The translations under genes and the position numbers were made by a program. 49,141 bases of DNA from Magnetospirillum sp. WYHS-4 (lineage in GTDB: Bacteria; Pseudomonadota; Alphaproteobacteria; Rhodospirillales; GLO-3). The DNA lies in the NCBI GenBank assembly GCA_039908345.1, contig JAMOBD010000028.1, forward strand, positions 1-49,141. Reading direction: 5' to 3'. The notes under the pieces are model-generated. The model worked only from the letters and a program-made list of their open reading frames with translations. It was not told the origin of the DNA and did no database searches. This document shows, piece by piece, positions 1 to 8,087 of this stretch (position 1 is its first letter; each line of letters starts with the position of its first letter).

Positions 1-313
1 AGGGCGCGACGGTCGCGGGCGCCGGGGCGGCCATCGGCGCCGGCGCGGCGTCCAGGGCGGCGGCGCTTTCGCCTTCCTCCAAGATGACGGCGATGGGAGC
101 GTTGACCTTGACCCCTTCGGTGCCGGCGGGGACCAGGATCTTGCCAAGCGTGCCTTCGTCCACCGCCTCCAGTTCCATGGTCGCCTTGTCGGTCTCGATT
201 TCGGCCAGGGTCTCGCCGCTCTTCACGGCGTCGCCCTCGTTCTTCAGCCAGCGCGCCAGCTTGCCCTCGGTCATGGTGGGGGAGAGGGCGGGCATCAGGA
301 TGTTGACGGGCAT
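1..313 (-). CDS. pdhB: Pyruvate dehydrogenase E1 beta subunit with N-terminal lipoyl domain (partial)
   Basis: Only the first 104 codons are in the window; the gene runs off the left edge. The visible part is a lipoyl domain of about 80 residues with the lipoylation motif ETDKATME, the modified lysine being K43, followed by an Ala/Pro-rich hinge. It starts 3 bases after the pdhA stop, so the two are cotranscribed. In alphaproteobacteria the order pdhA-pdhB-pdhC is usual and PdhB carries an N-terminal lipoyl domain, so pdhB is the best call. The E2 acyltransferase (pdhC) begins with a very similar domain and cannot be excluded without the rest of the gene. Role: part of the complex converting pyruvate to acetyl-CoA. 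Confidence 0.8.
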   Translation of the reverse strand, partial: MPVNILMPALSPTMTEGKLARWLKNEGDAVKSGETLAEIETDKATMELEAVDEGTLGKILVPAGTEGVKVNAPIAVILEEGESAAALDAAPAPMAAPAPATVAP

Positions 314-316
314 GGC

Positions 317-1330
317 TCAGGCCTCCACCAGGATGTCGGTATACAGCTCCGCCGGACCGGGTTCCGGGCTGGCCTGGGCGAATTCCGCCGCCTGGCCGAC
401 GATGTCCTTCACTTGCCGGTCCATCTCCTTCAGCGCCGCCTCGTCCGCCAGGCCGCGGGTGAACAGCAGGTCGCGGAGCGTATCCAAGGGATCGCTTTCC
501 TTGCGCACCCGCTCGACCTCCTCCTTGGTGCGGTACTTGGCCGGGTCGGACATGGAATGGCCGCGGTAGCGGTAGGTCTTCATTTCCAGCACGTAGGGGC
601 CCCGGCCGGCCCGGCAGTGGGCGGCGGCCTTGGCGCCGGCCTCGCGCACCGCCAGCACGTCCATGCCGTTCACCTGCTGGCCGGGGATGTCGTAGGCCTG
701 GCCGCGCCGGTAAAGCTCGGCGTTCGCCGAGGCGCGTTCCACCGAGGTGCCCATGCCGTAGCGGTTGTTCTCGATCACGTAGACCACCGGCAGCTTCCAG
801 AGCGCCGCCATGTTGAAGGCCTCGTAGACTTGGCCCTGGTTGATGGCGCCGTCGCCGCAATAGGCGAAGCAGATCCCGCCGTCGTCCTTGTACTTGTGGG
901 CGAAGGCGAGCCCGGTGCCGATGGGCATCTGGGCGCCGACGATGCCGTGGCCGCCGAAGAAGTTCTTCTCGCGCGAGAACATGTGCATGGACCCGCCCTT
1001 GCCCTTGGAATAGCCGCCGGCCCGGCCCGTGAGTTCGGCCATCACGCCCTTGGGGTCCATGCCGCAGACCAGCATGTGGCCGTGGTCGCGGTAGCTGGTG
1101 ACCACGGTGTCCTGGGGATTGGCGATCGATTGCAGGCCGACCACCACGGCCTCCTGGCCGATGTAGAGGTGGCAAAAACCGCCGATCAGACCCATGCCGT
1201 AGAGCTGGCCCGACTTTTCCTCGAAACGGCGGATCAGCAGCATCTGCCGGTAATATCCGAGCAGTTCCTCGCGGCCCGGCAGTGCCGGGTCCGGGGCCTT
1301 GGCGGACTTGCGGGTGGCCGCTTTTGCCAT
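317..1330 (-). CDS. pdhA: Pyruvate dehydrogenase E1 component, alpha subunit
   Basis: A 337-residue thiamine-diphosphate-dependent dehydrogenase subunit that decarboxylates pyruvate and passes the hydroxyethyl group to lipoyl domains. The TPP-binding motif begins with GDG at residues 159-161 and ends at the ENN about 30 residues on. The conserved loop YRGHSMSDP lies near residue 258. The start is the ATG at 1330, preceded by a clear AAGGAG ribosome-binding site; an in-frame upstream ATG at 1411 would add 27 Arg-rich residues without homology and was rejected. The N-terminus MAKAATRKSAKAP is Ala/Lys-rich, as in other alphaproteobacterial PdhA. pdhB follows 3 bases downstream. Confidence 0.96.
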   Translation of the reverse strand: MAKAATRKSAKAPDPALPGREELLGYYRQMLLIRRFEEKSGQLYGMGLIGGFCHLYIGQEAVVVGLQSIANPQDTVVTSYRDHGHMLVCGMDPKGVMAELTGRAGGYSKGKGGSMHMFSREKNFFGGHGIVGAQMPIGTGLAFAHKYKDDGGICFAYCGDGAINQGQVYEAFNMAALWKLPVVYVIENNRYGMGTSVERASANAELYRRGQAYDIPGQQVNGMDVLAVREAGAKAAAHCRAGRGPYVLEMKTYRYRGHSMSDPAKYRTKEEVERVRKESDPLDTLRDLLFTRGLADEAALKEMDRQVKDIVGQAAEFAQASPEPGPAELYTDILVEA

Positions 1331-1390
1331 GGATCGTCTCCTTCGCCTGAATCGCTGGGCTTTAGGGTAAGTCGGGATCGGACGAAAAAG

Positions 1391-1440
1391 CAAGCAAATG
1401 AAATGCTGCAACGCACTGTAAGCAAATGCGAAATTGTAAC
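1391..1440. promoter_or_regulatory. Direct repeats upstream of pdhA, possible operator
   Basis: An AT-richer stretch upstream of pdhA carries two copies of AAGCAAATG at 1392-1400 and 1420-1428, 28 bases apart. Each is followed by AAAT and then a GCAAC or GTAAC ending (to 1412 and 1440). The regular spacing and the position just ahead of the pdhA start suggest a binding site, but the regulator is not identified. Confidence 0.3.
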
Positions 1441-1493
1441 TTAACGTAATAGCGGTTATTTGTTGTTCGAAGCTTTCGCGGCCGGGGTCGGCG

Positions 1494-1512
1494 CGCGCAA
1501 AAATCTTGCGCG
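1494..1512. other. GC-rich hairpin after the CYTH/CHAD gene
   Basis: A perfect 7-bp stem (CGCGCAA with TTGCGCG) and a 5-base loop lie just beyond the stop of the minus-strand CYTH/CHAD gene. No T-run follows on either strand, so it is at best a weak or Rho-assisted terminator. Confidence 0.25.
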
Positions 1513-1526
1513 GCGCCGCAGGGGCG

Positions 1527-3074
1527 TCAGGAGTTCCAGAAAGGTTTGGCGCGCAGGAAGACGGCCAGATCGGCCTTGAGCTGATCTTCGCGCGCCACTG
1601 CCCCGTGGGCGTGCCAGCCGAGAATCAGGCCGCCGGCCAGCAGGCAGCGGACCAGAGTCTCGCCCTTGCAGCCGGCACAGAGTCCGTCGATCAGCCGGCG
1701 GGCCACGGTCACGTCGTTCAGGTACCCGAGGCCGTCCTGCAGGCCTGCCAGGCGTTCCAGGTAACGGGTGACCCGCCGCTCCGCGTAAAGGGGGCCGAAG
1801 AAATCCAGGGCGTAGCGCAGCTTCTTGACGTCGATACGCAACTGGTGTCGCTCTTCGGGCGTCAGTTCGTGGAAGCGGCGGCCGTCGCGATGTATCTGCC
1901 GGTGGCGGCGGGCCAGTTGCCGGGCCGCCAAGTCGCCGATGGGCGACAGCAGTTTGTCGGGCAGGTCGGGCCCCCAGGCGACCCGCCAGGCCTGCCCGGT
2001 CAACCACCCGCCGACTTCGAGGACGAAGATCCTCCAGCGGGCCGATTCGAGGGCGCGGCGGGCGGCGCGGCGGCGGCGGGTCCTTTCCGCGCGGATGCGC
2101 CCGGCCAGAGCCTTGAAGGCGGCGTGATCGCCGGCCCCCGCGACGGCGGGCGCGACCAGTTCGTCCTCGAAGACGTCCATGTCGCGGGCCGGGCCCAACT
2201 GTGCGGTCGCCCATTTGATCTCGGCGGTCAGCCAATCGTACTGGGCGGCCGGCAACAGCTTACGGAACAGGCGTAGCGCCGAGCGGGTACGGCGCAGGCC
2301 GACGCGCATCTGGTGGATACCTTCGGGATCGTCGCTTTCCAGTACCGAGGCTTGGTTGGCGAGGATATGGTCGAAACCTTGGCGGACCATCGAGGCCATG
2401 GCCTGTTCCACCGTCGAGTCGGGCCCCAGGTCCGAAGGCCGGCGGCGGGTCCAGCCGGGGGGCTGGTTCGCGACGAGGTCGCGGGCCCGGTCGGCCAGGG
2501 AACGGGTGGCGAGCGGCAGCTTCCATTCGACGGCGATGTGACGGGCCAGGGCGAACAGGCCGGAAGCCATCTCGGGAGCCGCCCTCAGCACCAGGCGGCA
2601 CACTTCCCGCGGGCTGCCCTGGGCGACGATCCCGCCCTCTTCGAGGATCGCGTCGACGATAGTGCCGTCGGCGGTGGACAATCGGCGCGACGTGCGCTTG
2701 ATCTCGGCGCGGTAGACGGGAGCCAGCGGCGCTTCCTCCAGGCCGTCCAGGTAGGAACGCAGGCGTTCGTCCCGCGGGGTCGCCAGGGTGGGCGCCTCGC
2801 TACGCAGAGGGGCCTCCCAGGCCAGATGCTCGGCGGCGGCGGCGAGACGCAGCCCCACCATTTCGACCCGTTCCCGGCGGCGGGTTCCGGCCGCCTCGAC
2901 GCAAAGGGAAATGTAGCGGTCGCGTAGGGCCTGGTCGGGGGTGTCGAACCACGTCAGAGTCACGGTCCGCGTCGTGGCGCGGCCGGCACCAAGCCCGCGC
3001 CACGGCGCCGCGCCCCGCAGGGTCGCCGCCTCGGCGGGACCGAGTTGGAAGGCCAGGGCAAGCTCGCGGATCAT
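1527..3074 (-). CDS. CYTH-like and CHAD domain protein
   Basis: A 515-residue protein with an N-terminal CYTH-like region (about 1-200) and a C-terminal CHAD domain (about 220-500). CHAD is recognised from its His- and Arg-rich helices, for example IHQMRVGLRRTRSALRLF and the later DVKKLRYALDFFGPLY. CYTH-CHAD proteins are related to inorganic triphosphatases such as YgiF, and CHAD domains bind polyphosphate. The catalytic ExExK signature expected at the start of CYTH is here ELALAF: the first Glu is kept, but the second Glu and the Lys are lost, so triphosphatase activity is doubtful. The pst/pho operon nearby (4518-11642) gives a loose phosphate context. The ATG start has no strong Shine-Dalgarno. 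Confidence 0.85.
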   Translation of the reverse strand: MIRELALAFQLGPAEAATLRGAAPWRGLGAGRATTRTVTLTWFDTPDQALRDRYISLCVEAAGTRRRERVEMVGLRLAAAAEHLAWEAPLRSEAPTLATPRDERLRSYLDGLEEAPLAPVYRAEIKRTSRRLSTADGTIVDAILEEGGIVAQGSPREVCRLVLRAAPEMASGLFALARHIAVEWKLPLATRSLADRARDLVANQPPGWTRRRPSDLGPDSTVEQAMASMVRQGFDHILANQASVLESDDPEGIHQMRVGLRRTRSALRLFRKLLPAAQYDWLTAEIKWATAQLGPARDMDVFEDELVAPAVAGAGDHAAFKALAGRIRAERTRRRRAARRALESARWRIFVLEVGGWLTGQAWRVAWGPDLPDKLLSPIGDLAARQLARRHRQIHRDGRRFHELTPEERHQLRIDVKKLRYALDFFGPLYAERRVTRYLERLAGLQDGLGYLNDVTVARRLIDGLCAGCKGETLVRCLLAGGLILGWHAHGAVAREDQLKADLAVFLRAKPFWNS

Positions 3075-3170
3075 TCGGTGGGCGCCCGGTTGTGGCGGAT
3101 GGGCGACTGTAACCCGATCCGCCGCCTGCGTACAGGCCCAGTCGAATCCGCCGGAAAGGGGGAAGGAGGC

Positions 3171-3842
3171 CTAAACGTCTGCGATTCCCGCCAGCCAGCC
3201 GGTCAGATCCCCGGCAGCGTAATGGACGTAGGGCTGGTCCGAGCCCTCTCGGCTCCAGGGGGTTCCCGCGTCCACCCAGACCGTGGTCATGCCCATGGCC
3301 GCCGCCGGCTCCAGGTTGCGGGCCATGTCCTCGACCATCACGGTACCGGACGGGTCGAGATCGTGGTCGGCCACCAACTGGCGGTAGACCGCGGGGTCGG
3401 GCTTGGGGACGTAGTCGGCGGAGGCGATGTCGAACACCGTCTCGAACAGGTGGGTGACGCCCAGCCGGTCGGTGACCCTCCTGGCATGGCGGACCGAGCC
3501 GTTGGTGAAGACCAGCTTGCGCCCCGGCAGGGCCGCCAAGGCTCGTCCCAGCCGGGGATTGGGCTGCACCGCCGAGACGTCGATGTCGTGGACGTAATCC
3601 AGATAGGGCTCGGGCTCCACCCCGTGGCGGTCCATCAGGCCCCGTAGCGTGGTGCCGTATTCCCGGAAGTAGAGCTTCTGGACCCGGAAGGCCTCCTCGT
3701 GGTCGACCCCCAGGAAATCGGCGATCCAGGCCTTCATTCGTTCGTCGATGCGAGCGAACAGGTCGCAGGAGGCGGGATAGAGGGTGTTGTCCAGATCGAA
3801 CACCCAGGCGGCGGCACGGCGGAGATCGGTGGGACTGAGCAT
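3171..3842 (-). CDS. HAD-family pyrimidine 5'-nucleotidase
   Basis: A 223-residue HAD phosphatase. Motif I is DLDNTLYP (nucleophile D16, acid D18), motif II is VFTNGS, the motif III lysine lies in PKPDP, and motif IV is VEDMARN. The DxDNTLYP form with this length matches the pyrimidine 5'-nucleotidase (SSM1/SDT1-like) subfamily, which hydrolyses UMP or CMP and related substrates; substrate specificity is inferred. The ATG is preceded by AAGAGG. It ends 96 bases before the CYTH/CHAD gene start on the same strand, so the two may be cotranscribed. Confidence 0.88.
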   Translation of the reverse strand: MLSPTDLRRAAAWVFDLDNTLYPASCDLFARIDERMKAWIADFLGVDHEEAFRVQKLYFREYGTTLRGLMDRHGVEPEPYLDYVHDIDVSAVQPNPRLGRALAALPGRKLVFTNGSVRHARRVTDRLGVTHLFETVFDIASADYVPKPDPAVYRQLVADHDLDPSGTVMVEDMARNLEPAAAMGMTTVWVDAGTPWSREGSDQPYVHYAAGDLTGWLAGIADV

Positions 3843-4010
3843 GACCTCTTTGTGGAGCCCTCCGCGCGGCCTGGCAAGAGCCTTGAGCCGGAATGCCGCT
3901 TGCCGATTGAAGGAGACTGGCCCTTATGGGTTCGTTAACCATGGGAGAGTCAGAATTTCCCCAATGATTTCACGCGGCCAGTTCTAACGGCGGCAAGCCG
4001 GGGAGCGGAC

Positions 4011-4475
4011 ATGGCGGAGCATTCGGGACGACGTTTGGTGGTCGAGGCGCGGCACGGGGCAACCTGGGTCACCATCACGGTCTTGTCGCCCGAGCGGGCG
4101 GAAAGGGCGGCTTCCATCGCTGTCGGCGCGCTTGGCAACCCGGCCTTCGATATCGTCCAGATATGCCTGGATACCGAGGATGAACAAGGGGGCGTGGTCC
4201 GGCGCGAGATTTTCCGGTGCCAGCGCCGACGGCCCAAGGCGGAACGGTTTTCTGCGCCTTCTCTGCCCCGACGCTTGATCGTGTCCTCGGGCAGGGTGGC
4301 GGCCCTGGCCATGGCCGCGATGGTGTCGTGGTTGGTCCTGCCCACTTCCCTTCCCCAGAAGCAGGATTCTCCCGCCGCGCGGGCGGCGAGCGTCACGAAC
4401 GGGACTGTGACGATGGCTCTTCCCTTGGCGAGAGACGAAGGGACCGGGCGCGGAAATGCCGACCGGCATCGCTGA
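4011..4475 (+). CDS. Hypothetical protein with one possible membrane segment
   Basis: A 154-residue reading frame that I do not recognise. The first 75 residues look like a compact alpha/beta region (RLVVEARHGATWVTITVLS, then FDIVQICLDTED). A hydrophobic stretch VAALAMAAMVSWLVLP at about residues 93-108 could span the membrane, followed by a low-complexity tail. A purine-rich GGGGAG lies before the ATG. It precedes phoR by 42 bases on the same strand. It overlaps no better frame, but no family supports it, so the call rests on reading frame and context. Confidence 0.5.
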   Translation: MAEHSGRRLVVEARHGATWVTITVLSPERAERAASIAVGALGNPAFDIVQICLDTEDEQGGVVRREIFRCQRRRPKAERFSAPSLPRRLIVSSGRVAALAMAAMVSWLVLPTSLPQKQDSPAARAASVTNGTVTMALPLARDEGTGRGNADRHR

Positions 4476-4517
4476 GATTTCACTTGGCGCGGACCGGACT
4501 GTCGCTATCCTTCCCCG

Positions 4518-5585
4518 ATGTTCCCGATTCCCGATGCCGTCCTGGACAGTCTGCCCGATCCGGTGATTCTGCTGGACGGGGACCGGCGCGTGCTGGCCGC
4601 CAACCGGGCGGCCGACGAGTTGCTGGGCGGCGGGCTGGTGGGGTTCAACCTGGCCCGCGCCTTGCGCCACCCGGCGGCACTGGACGCCGTCGACGCGGTG
4701 CTGGAGGGCGAGGACGACCGTCGCGAGGTCGAAGTCTCCCTGCCGGTGCCCGTGCAGCGCGACTACCGCGTCCAGGTGGTGGCCGTGCCGGTCCAGTCCG
4801 GCGGGGCGGTGCGCGCCGTGCTGGTGCTCAACGACACCACCCTGGCCCGGCGCGCCGAGCAGATGCGGGCCGATTTCGTCGCCAATGTCAGCCACGAACT
4901 GCGTTCGCCCCTTTCGGCCCTGATCGGCATCATCGAAACCCTGCGCGGTCCCGCCGCCGACGACGCCGAGGCCCGTGACCGCTTCCTCGCCATCATGGCC
5001 CGCGAATCGGGCCGCATGGCCCGCCTGATCGACGACCTGCTGTCCCTGTCGCGGGTCGAAGTCAACGAGCACATCCTGCCCCGGGCCAAGGCTCCGGTCG
5101 ACCGCCTGCTGCGCCAGGTCGCAGAATTGGTGGCCGAGCGGGCGAAAGGTCGCGGGATGACCATTCGCCTCGACCTGCCGCCCGACCTGCCGGCCGTGAT
5201 GGGCGCGGCCGACGAACTGACCCAGGTCTTCCAGAACCTGATCGACAATTCCCTGAAATACGCCCGCGAGGGCTCGACGGTGCAGGTTTCCGCCTTCACC
5301 GTCGAACGGCTGCCTTCCATCGACTGTCCCGGCGTGGCGGTGACGGTGGCGGACCAGGGCGAGGGCATCGCCCGCGACGACTTGCCGCGCCTTACCGAAC
5401 GATTCTACCGGGTGGACAAGGCGCGCTCGCGGGGCGCCGGCGGAACCGGGCTGGGCTTGGCCATCGTCAAGCACATCGTCAACCGCCACCGCGGCCGGCT
5501 GATGATTTCCAGCGAGGTCGGCGAAGGGACGACGGTGACGGTCCTTCTTCCCGTATGTCATAAAAGCGTAACCGAGCAGTCATAA
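4518..5585 (+). CDS. phoR: Phosphate regulon sensor histidine kinase PhoR
   Basis: A 355-residue histidine kinase that would phosphorylate PhoB when phosphate is scarce. It has a PAS domain (about 5-110), a HisKA domain with VSHELRSPLSAL (phospho-accepting H126), and an HATPase domain with N box QVFQNLIDNSLKYA and G boxes DQGEGIA and GGTGLGLAI. The gene starts the run phoR-pstS-pstC-pstA-pstB-phoU-phoB, which fixes its identity. There is no N-terminal membrane segment, unlike E. coli PhoR, so sensing must rely on contacts with PstB/PhoU or on membrane association by other means. The last codons overlap a Pho box. Confidence 0.93.
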   Translation: MFPIPDAVLDSLPDPVILLDGDRRVLAANRAADELLGGGLVGFNLARALRHPAALDAVDAVLEGEDDRREVEVSLPVPVQRDYRVQVVAVPVQSGGAVRAVLVLNDTTLARRAEQMRADFVANVSHELRSPLSALIGIIETLRGPAADDAEARDRFLAIMARESGRMARLIDDLLSLSRVEVNEHILPRAKAPVDRLLRQVAELVAERAKGRGMTIRLDLPPDLPAVMGAADELTQVFQNLIDNSLKYAREGSTVQVSAFTVERLPSIDCPGVAVTVADQGEGIARDDLPRLTERFYRVDKARSRGAGGTGLGLAIVKHIVNRHRGRLMISSEVGEGTTVTVLLPVCHKSVTEQS

Positions 5586-5594
5586 AATCGAAGC
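5555..5594 (+). promoter_or_regulatory. Tandem Pho box (PhoB binding site) before pstS
   Basis: Two matches to the PhoB box lie at a 22-base pitch: ATGTCAT-AAAA-GCGTAAC at 5555-5572 and CAGTCAT-AAAA-TCGAAGC at 5577-5594. The consensus is CTGTCAT-A(A/T)A(A/T)-CTGTCA(T/C). The 22-base spacing places the sites on one helix face, as in known tandem Pho boxes. The site overlaps the phoR stop codon (5583-5585) and lies 53 bases before the pstS ATG. Confidence 0.72.
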
Positions 5595-5646
5595 CGACGC
5601 TTCATAGGTTCCGCCCCATTGAGGTGAAACCCCGAGGAGACCATCC

Positions 5647-6678
5647 ATGCTCAAGAATTCCATCCTGCTCGCCGCCGTGGCGACCGTCGCCCTTACCGGC
5701 GCCGCCGAGGCCCGCGACCAGATCCGCATCGTCGGTTCGTCGACCGTCTATCCCTTCTCGACCGCGGTGGCCGAACAGTTCGGCAAGCAAGGCAAGTTCA
5801 AGTCCCCGGTGGTGGAAAGCACCGGCACCGGCGGCGGCTTCAAGCTGTTCTGCGCCGGCATCGGCCCCAACAATCCGGACATGACGAATGCTTCGCGCGC
5901 CATCAAGAAGTCCGAGGTCGAGGACTGCGTCAAGAACGGCATCACCGATATCACCGAGGTCAAGATCGGCTTCGACGGCATCGTGATCGCCAATTCCAAG
6001 AGCGCCAAGCAGATGACCGTCACCCGCCAGCAGCTCTTCCTGGCGCTCGCCAAGGACGTGCCGGACGGGGCCGGCGGCTTCAAGGCCAACCCCTACAAGA
6101 TGTGGAGCGAGATCGACGCTTCGCTGCCTGCCCAGAAGATCGAAGTGCTGGGCCCGCCGCCGACATCGGGCACCCGCGACGCCTTCGTCGAACTGGTCAT
6201 GGAACCGGGCTGCGACAAGTTCCCCGAATCCAAGGCGCTCAAGGAAGCCGACAAGAAGAAGCACCAGGCGGTCTGCCAGGGCGTCCGCGAGGACGGCGCC
6301 TTCATCGAAGCCGGCGAGAACGACGTCCTGATCGTGCGCAAGCTGGAATCCAACACCAACGCTTTCGGCATCTTCGGCTTCAGCTTCCTCGACCAGAACG
6401 CCGACAAGATCCAGGCCACCAAGGTGGAAGGCACCGACGCCAACTTCGACAATATCGCGTCGGGCAAGTACCCGGTCTCCCGTCCGCTGTTCTTCTACGT
6501 GAAGAAGGCCCATGTCGGCACCATCCCCGGCATGCAGGAATTCGTGGCCGAATTCACCAGCGAGAAGGCCTGGGGCGAGAGCGGCTACCTGGCCGACAAG
6601 GGTCTGATCCCGCTGCCCAAGGCGGATCGCGAGACCCTGGGCAAGGCCGCCCGCGACCTGGCGAACAACGTGAAGTAA
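5647..6678 (+). CDS. pstS: Phosphate ABC transporter substrate-binding protein PstS
   Basis: A 343-residue periplasmic phosphate-binding protein. Residues 1-22 form a signal peptide (MLKNSILLAAVATVALTGAA) with cleavage likely after AEA. The mature start DQIRIVGSSTVYPF contains the phosphate-binding loop GSSTVYP, and later loops TGTGGGF and TSGTRDAF supply further ligand contacts. It delivers phosphate to PstC/PstA. The start has GAGGAG upstream, and the gene lies behind a tandem Pho box, so phosphate starvation should induce it. Confidence 0.96.
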   Translation: MLKNSILLAAVATVALTGAAEARDQIRIVGSSTVYPFSTAVAEQFGKQGKFKSPVVESTGTGGGFKLFCAGIGPNNPDMTNASRAIKKSEVEDCVKNGITDITEVKIGFDGIVIANSKSAKQMTVTRQQLFLALAKDVPDGAGGFKANPYKMWSEIDASLPAQKIEVLGPPPTSGTRDAFVELVMEPGCDKFPESKALKEADKKKHQAVCQGVREDGAFIEAGENDVLIVRKLESNTNAFGIFGFSFLDQNADKIQATKVEGTDANFDNIASGKYPVSRPLFFYVKKAHVGTIPGMQEFVAEFTSEKAWGESGYLADKGLIPLPKADRETLGKAARDLANNVK

Positions 6679-6704
6679 CCTGACGGCAATCGGCGAGGTT
6701 TCCC

Positions 6705-8087
6705 GTGCAGACGACCGTTCTCCTCCTGGTCCTGATCGTGCTCACCCTGGCGGGCTTCGCCCTGGGGCGGTCGCGGGCGGTGGCCGGCGTCGGCGGGAAC
6801 CTCCGCCAATTGCATTCGCTTCCCGACTACTACGGCTACTTCGTGGCCGCCTGGTGCGGCCTGCCGGCCTTGGCCCTGCTGGCCGTCTGGCTGGTTTTCG
6901 AAGGGCGGGTGGTGGAAACCCTGGTGGTTTCCGCCCTGCCCGAATCCCTGCGCGGCCTGGACGGCTCGCGCATCGGCCTGCTGCTCACCGAAGTCCGCAA
7001 CCTGGCGCGCGGCCAGGTCTTCGGGGGCGAGCCATCGGCCGAGATGCGGGCCGCCGCCGACCACTACGCCGCACTCCGCCAGACCAGCTTTCTTGCCATG
7101 GCCGCGGTGTCCACCGCCCTGGCCGCGGCGGGCCTGACCTATGCCCGCGGGCGCATCCATCCCGACTTCCGGGCCCGCAACCGCATCGAAACCCTGGTGC
7201 GCGTCTTCCTGCTGGTCTGTTCGGTGATCGCCATCTTCACCACCCTGGGTATCGTGCTGTCGTTGCTGTTCGAGGCCATGCGGTTCTTCCAGAAGGTGCC
7301 GCCGCTCGACTTCCTGTTCGGCCTGGAATGGAGCCCCCAGACGGCCTTGCGTGCCGACCAGGTGGGCGCTTCCGGCCGCTTCGGCGCCATCCCGCTGTTC
7401 GCCGGCACCATGCTGATCTCGCTGATCGCCATGGTGGTCGCGGCGCCGACGGGCCTGTTCGCCGCCATCTACATGGGCGAATACGCCCACCCCAAGTTCC
7501 GCGACACGGTCAAGCCGCTGATGGAAATCCTGGCCGGCATCCCGACCGTGGTCTACGGCTTCTTCGCCGCCCTGACCGTGGCGCCCTTCTTCCGCGACAC
7601 CGGGGCCATGGCGGGCTTTGCCATCTCGTCGGAAAGCGCGTTGGCCGCAGGGGTGGTCATGGGGGTGATGATCATCCCCTTCGTGTCCTCGATTTCGGAC
7701 GACGTGATAACCGCCGTGCCCAGCGCCATGCGCGAAGGCTCGCTGGGCCTGGGCGCCACCCGCTCCGAGACCGTGCGCCTGGTCATCATCCCCGCCGCCC
7801 TGCCGGGCATCATCGGCGGCCTGTTGCTGGCGGTGTCGCGCGCCATCGGCGAGACCATGGTGGTGGTCATGGCCGCCGGCCTGACCGCCAACCTGACGGC
7901 CAACCCCTTCGAGGCGGTCACCACGGTGACCGTGCAGATCGTCACCCTCCTGGTGGGCGACCAGGAATTCGACAGCGCCAAGACCCTGGCGGCCTTCGCC
8001 CTGGGCCTGATGCTTTTCGTGGTGACCCTGGTGCTCAACGTGGTCGCCCTCCACGTGGTCAACAAGTACAGGGAACAGTATGAGTGA
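6705..8087 (+). CDS. pstC: Phosphate ABC transporter permease PstC
   Basis: A 460-residue inner-membrane permease starting at a GTG codon with GGCGAGG upstream. It has an extra N-terminal region of about 170 residues with membrane segments near 2-20, 45-63 and 122-140, typical of the long alphaproteobacterial PstC. The transport domain (about 235-455) carries the EAA loop REGSLGLGATRSETV that contacts PstB. The 3' end overlaps pstA by 8 bases, indicating translational coupling. Confidence 0.93.
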   Translation: MQTTVLLLVLIVLTLAGFALGRSRAVAGVGGNLRQLHSLPDYYGYFVAAWCGLPALALLAVWLVFEGRVVETLVVSALPESLRGLDGSRIGLLLTEVRNLARGQVFGGEPSAEMRAAADHYAALRQTSFLAMAAVSTALAAAGLTYARGRIHPDFRARNRIETLVRVFLLVCSVIAIFTTLGIVLSLLFEAMRFFQKVPPLDFLFGLEWSPQTALRADQVGASGRFGAIPLFAGTMLISLIAMVVAAPTGLFAAIYMGEYAHPKFRDTVKPLMEILAGIPTVVYGFFAALTVAPFFRDTGAMAGFAISSESALAAGVVMGVMIIPFVSSISDDVITAVPSAMREGSLGLGATRSETVRLVIIPAALPGIIGGLLLAVSRAIGETMVVVMAAGLTANLTANPFEAVTTVTVQIVTLLVGDQEFDSAKTLAAFALGLMLFVVTLVLNVVALHVVNKYREQYE

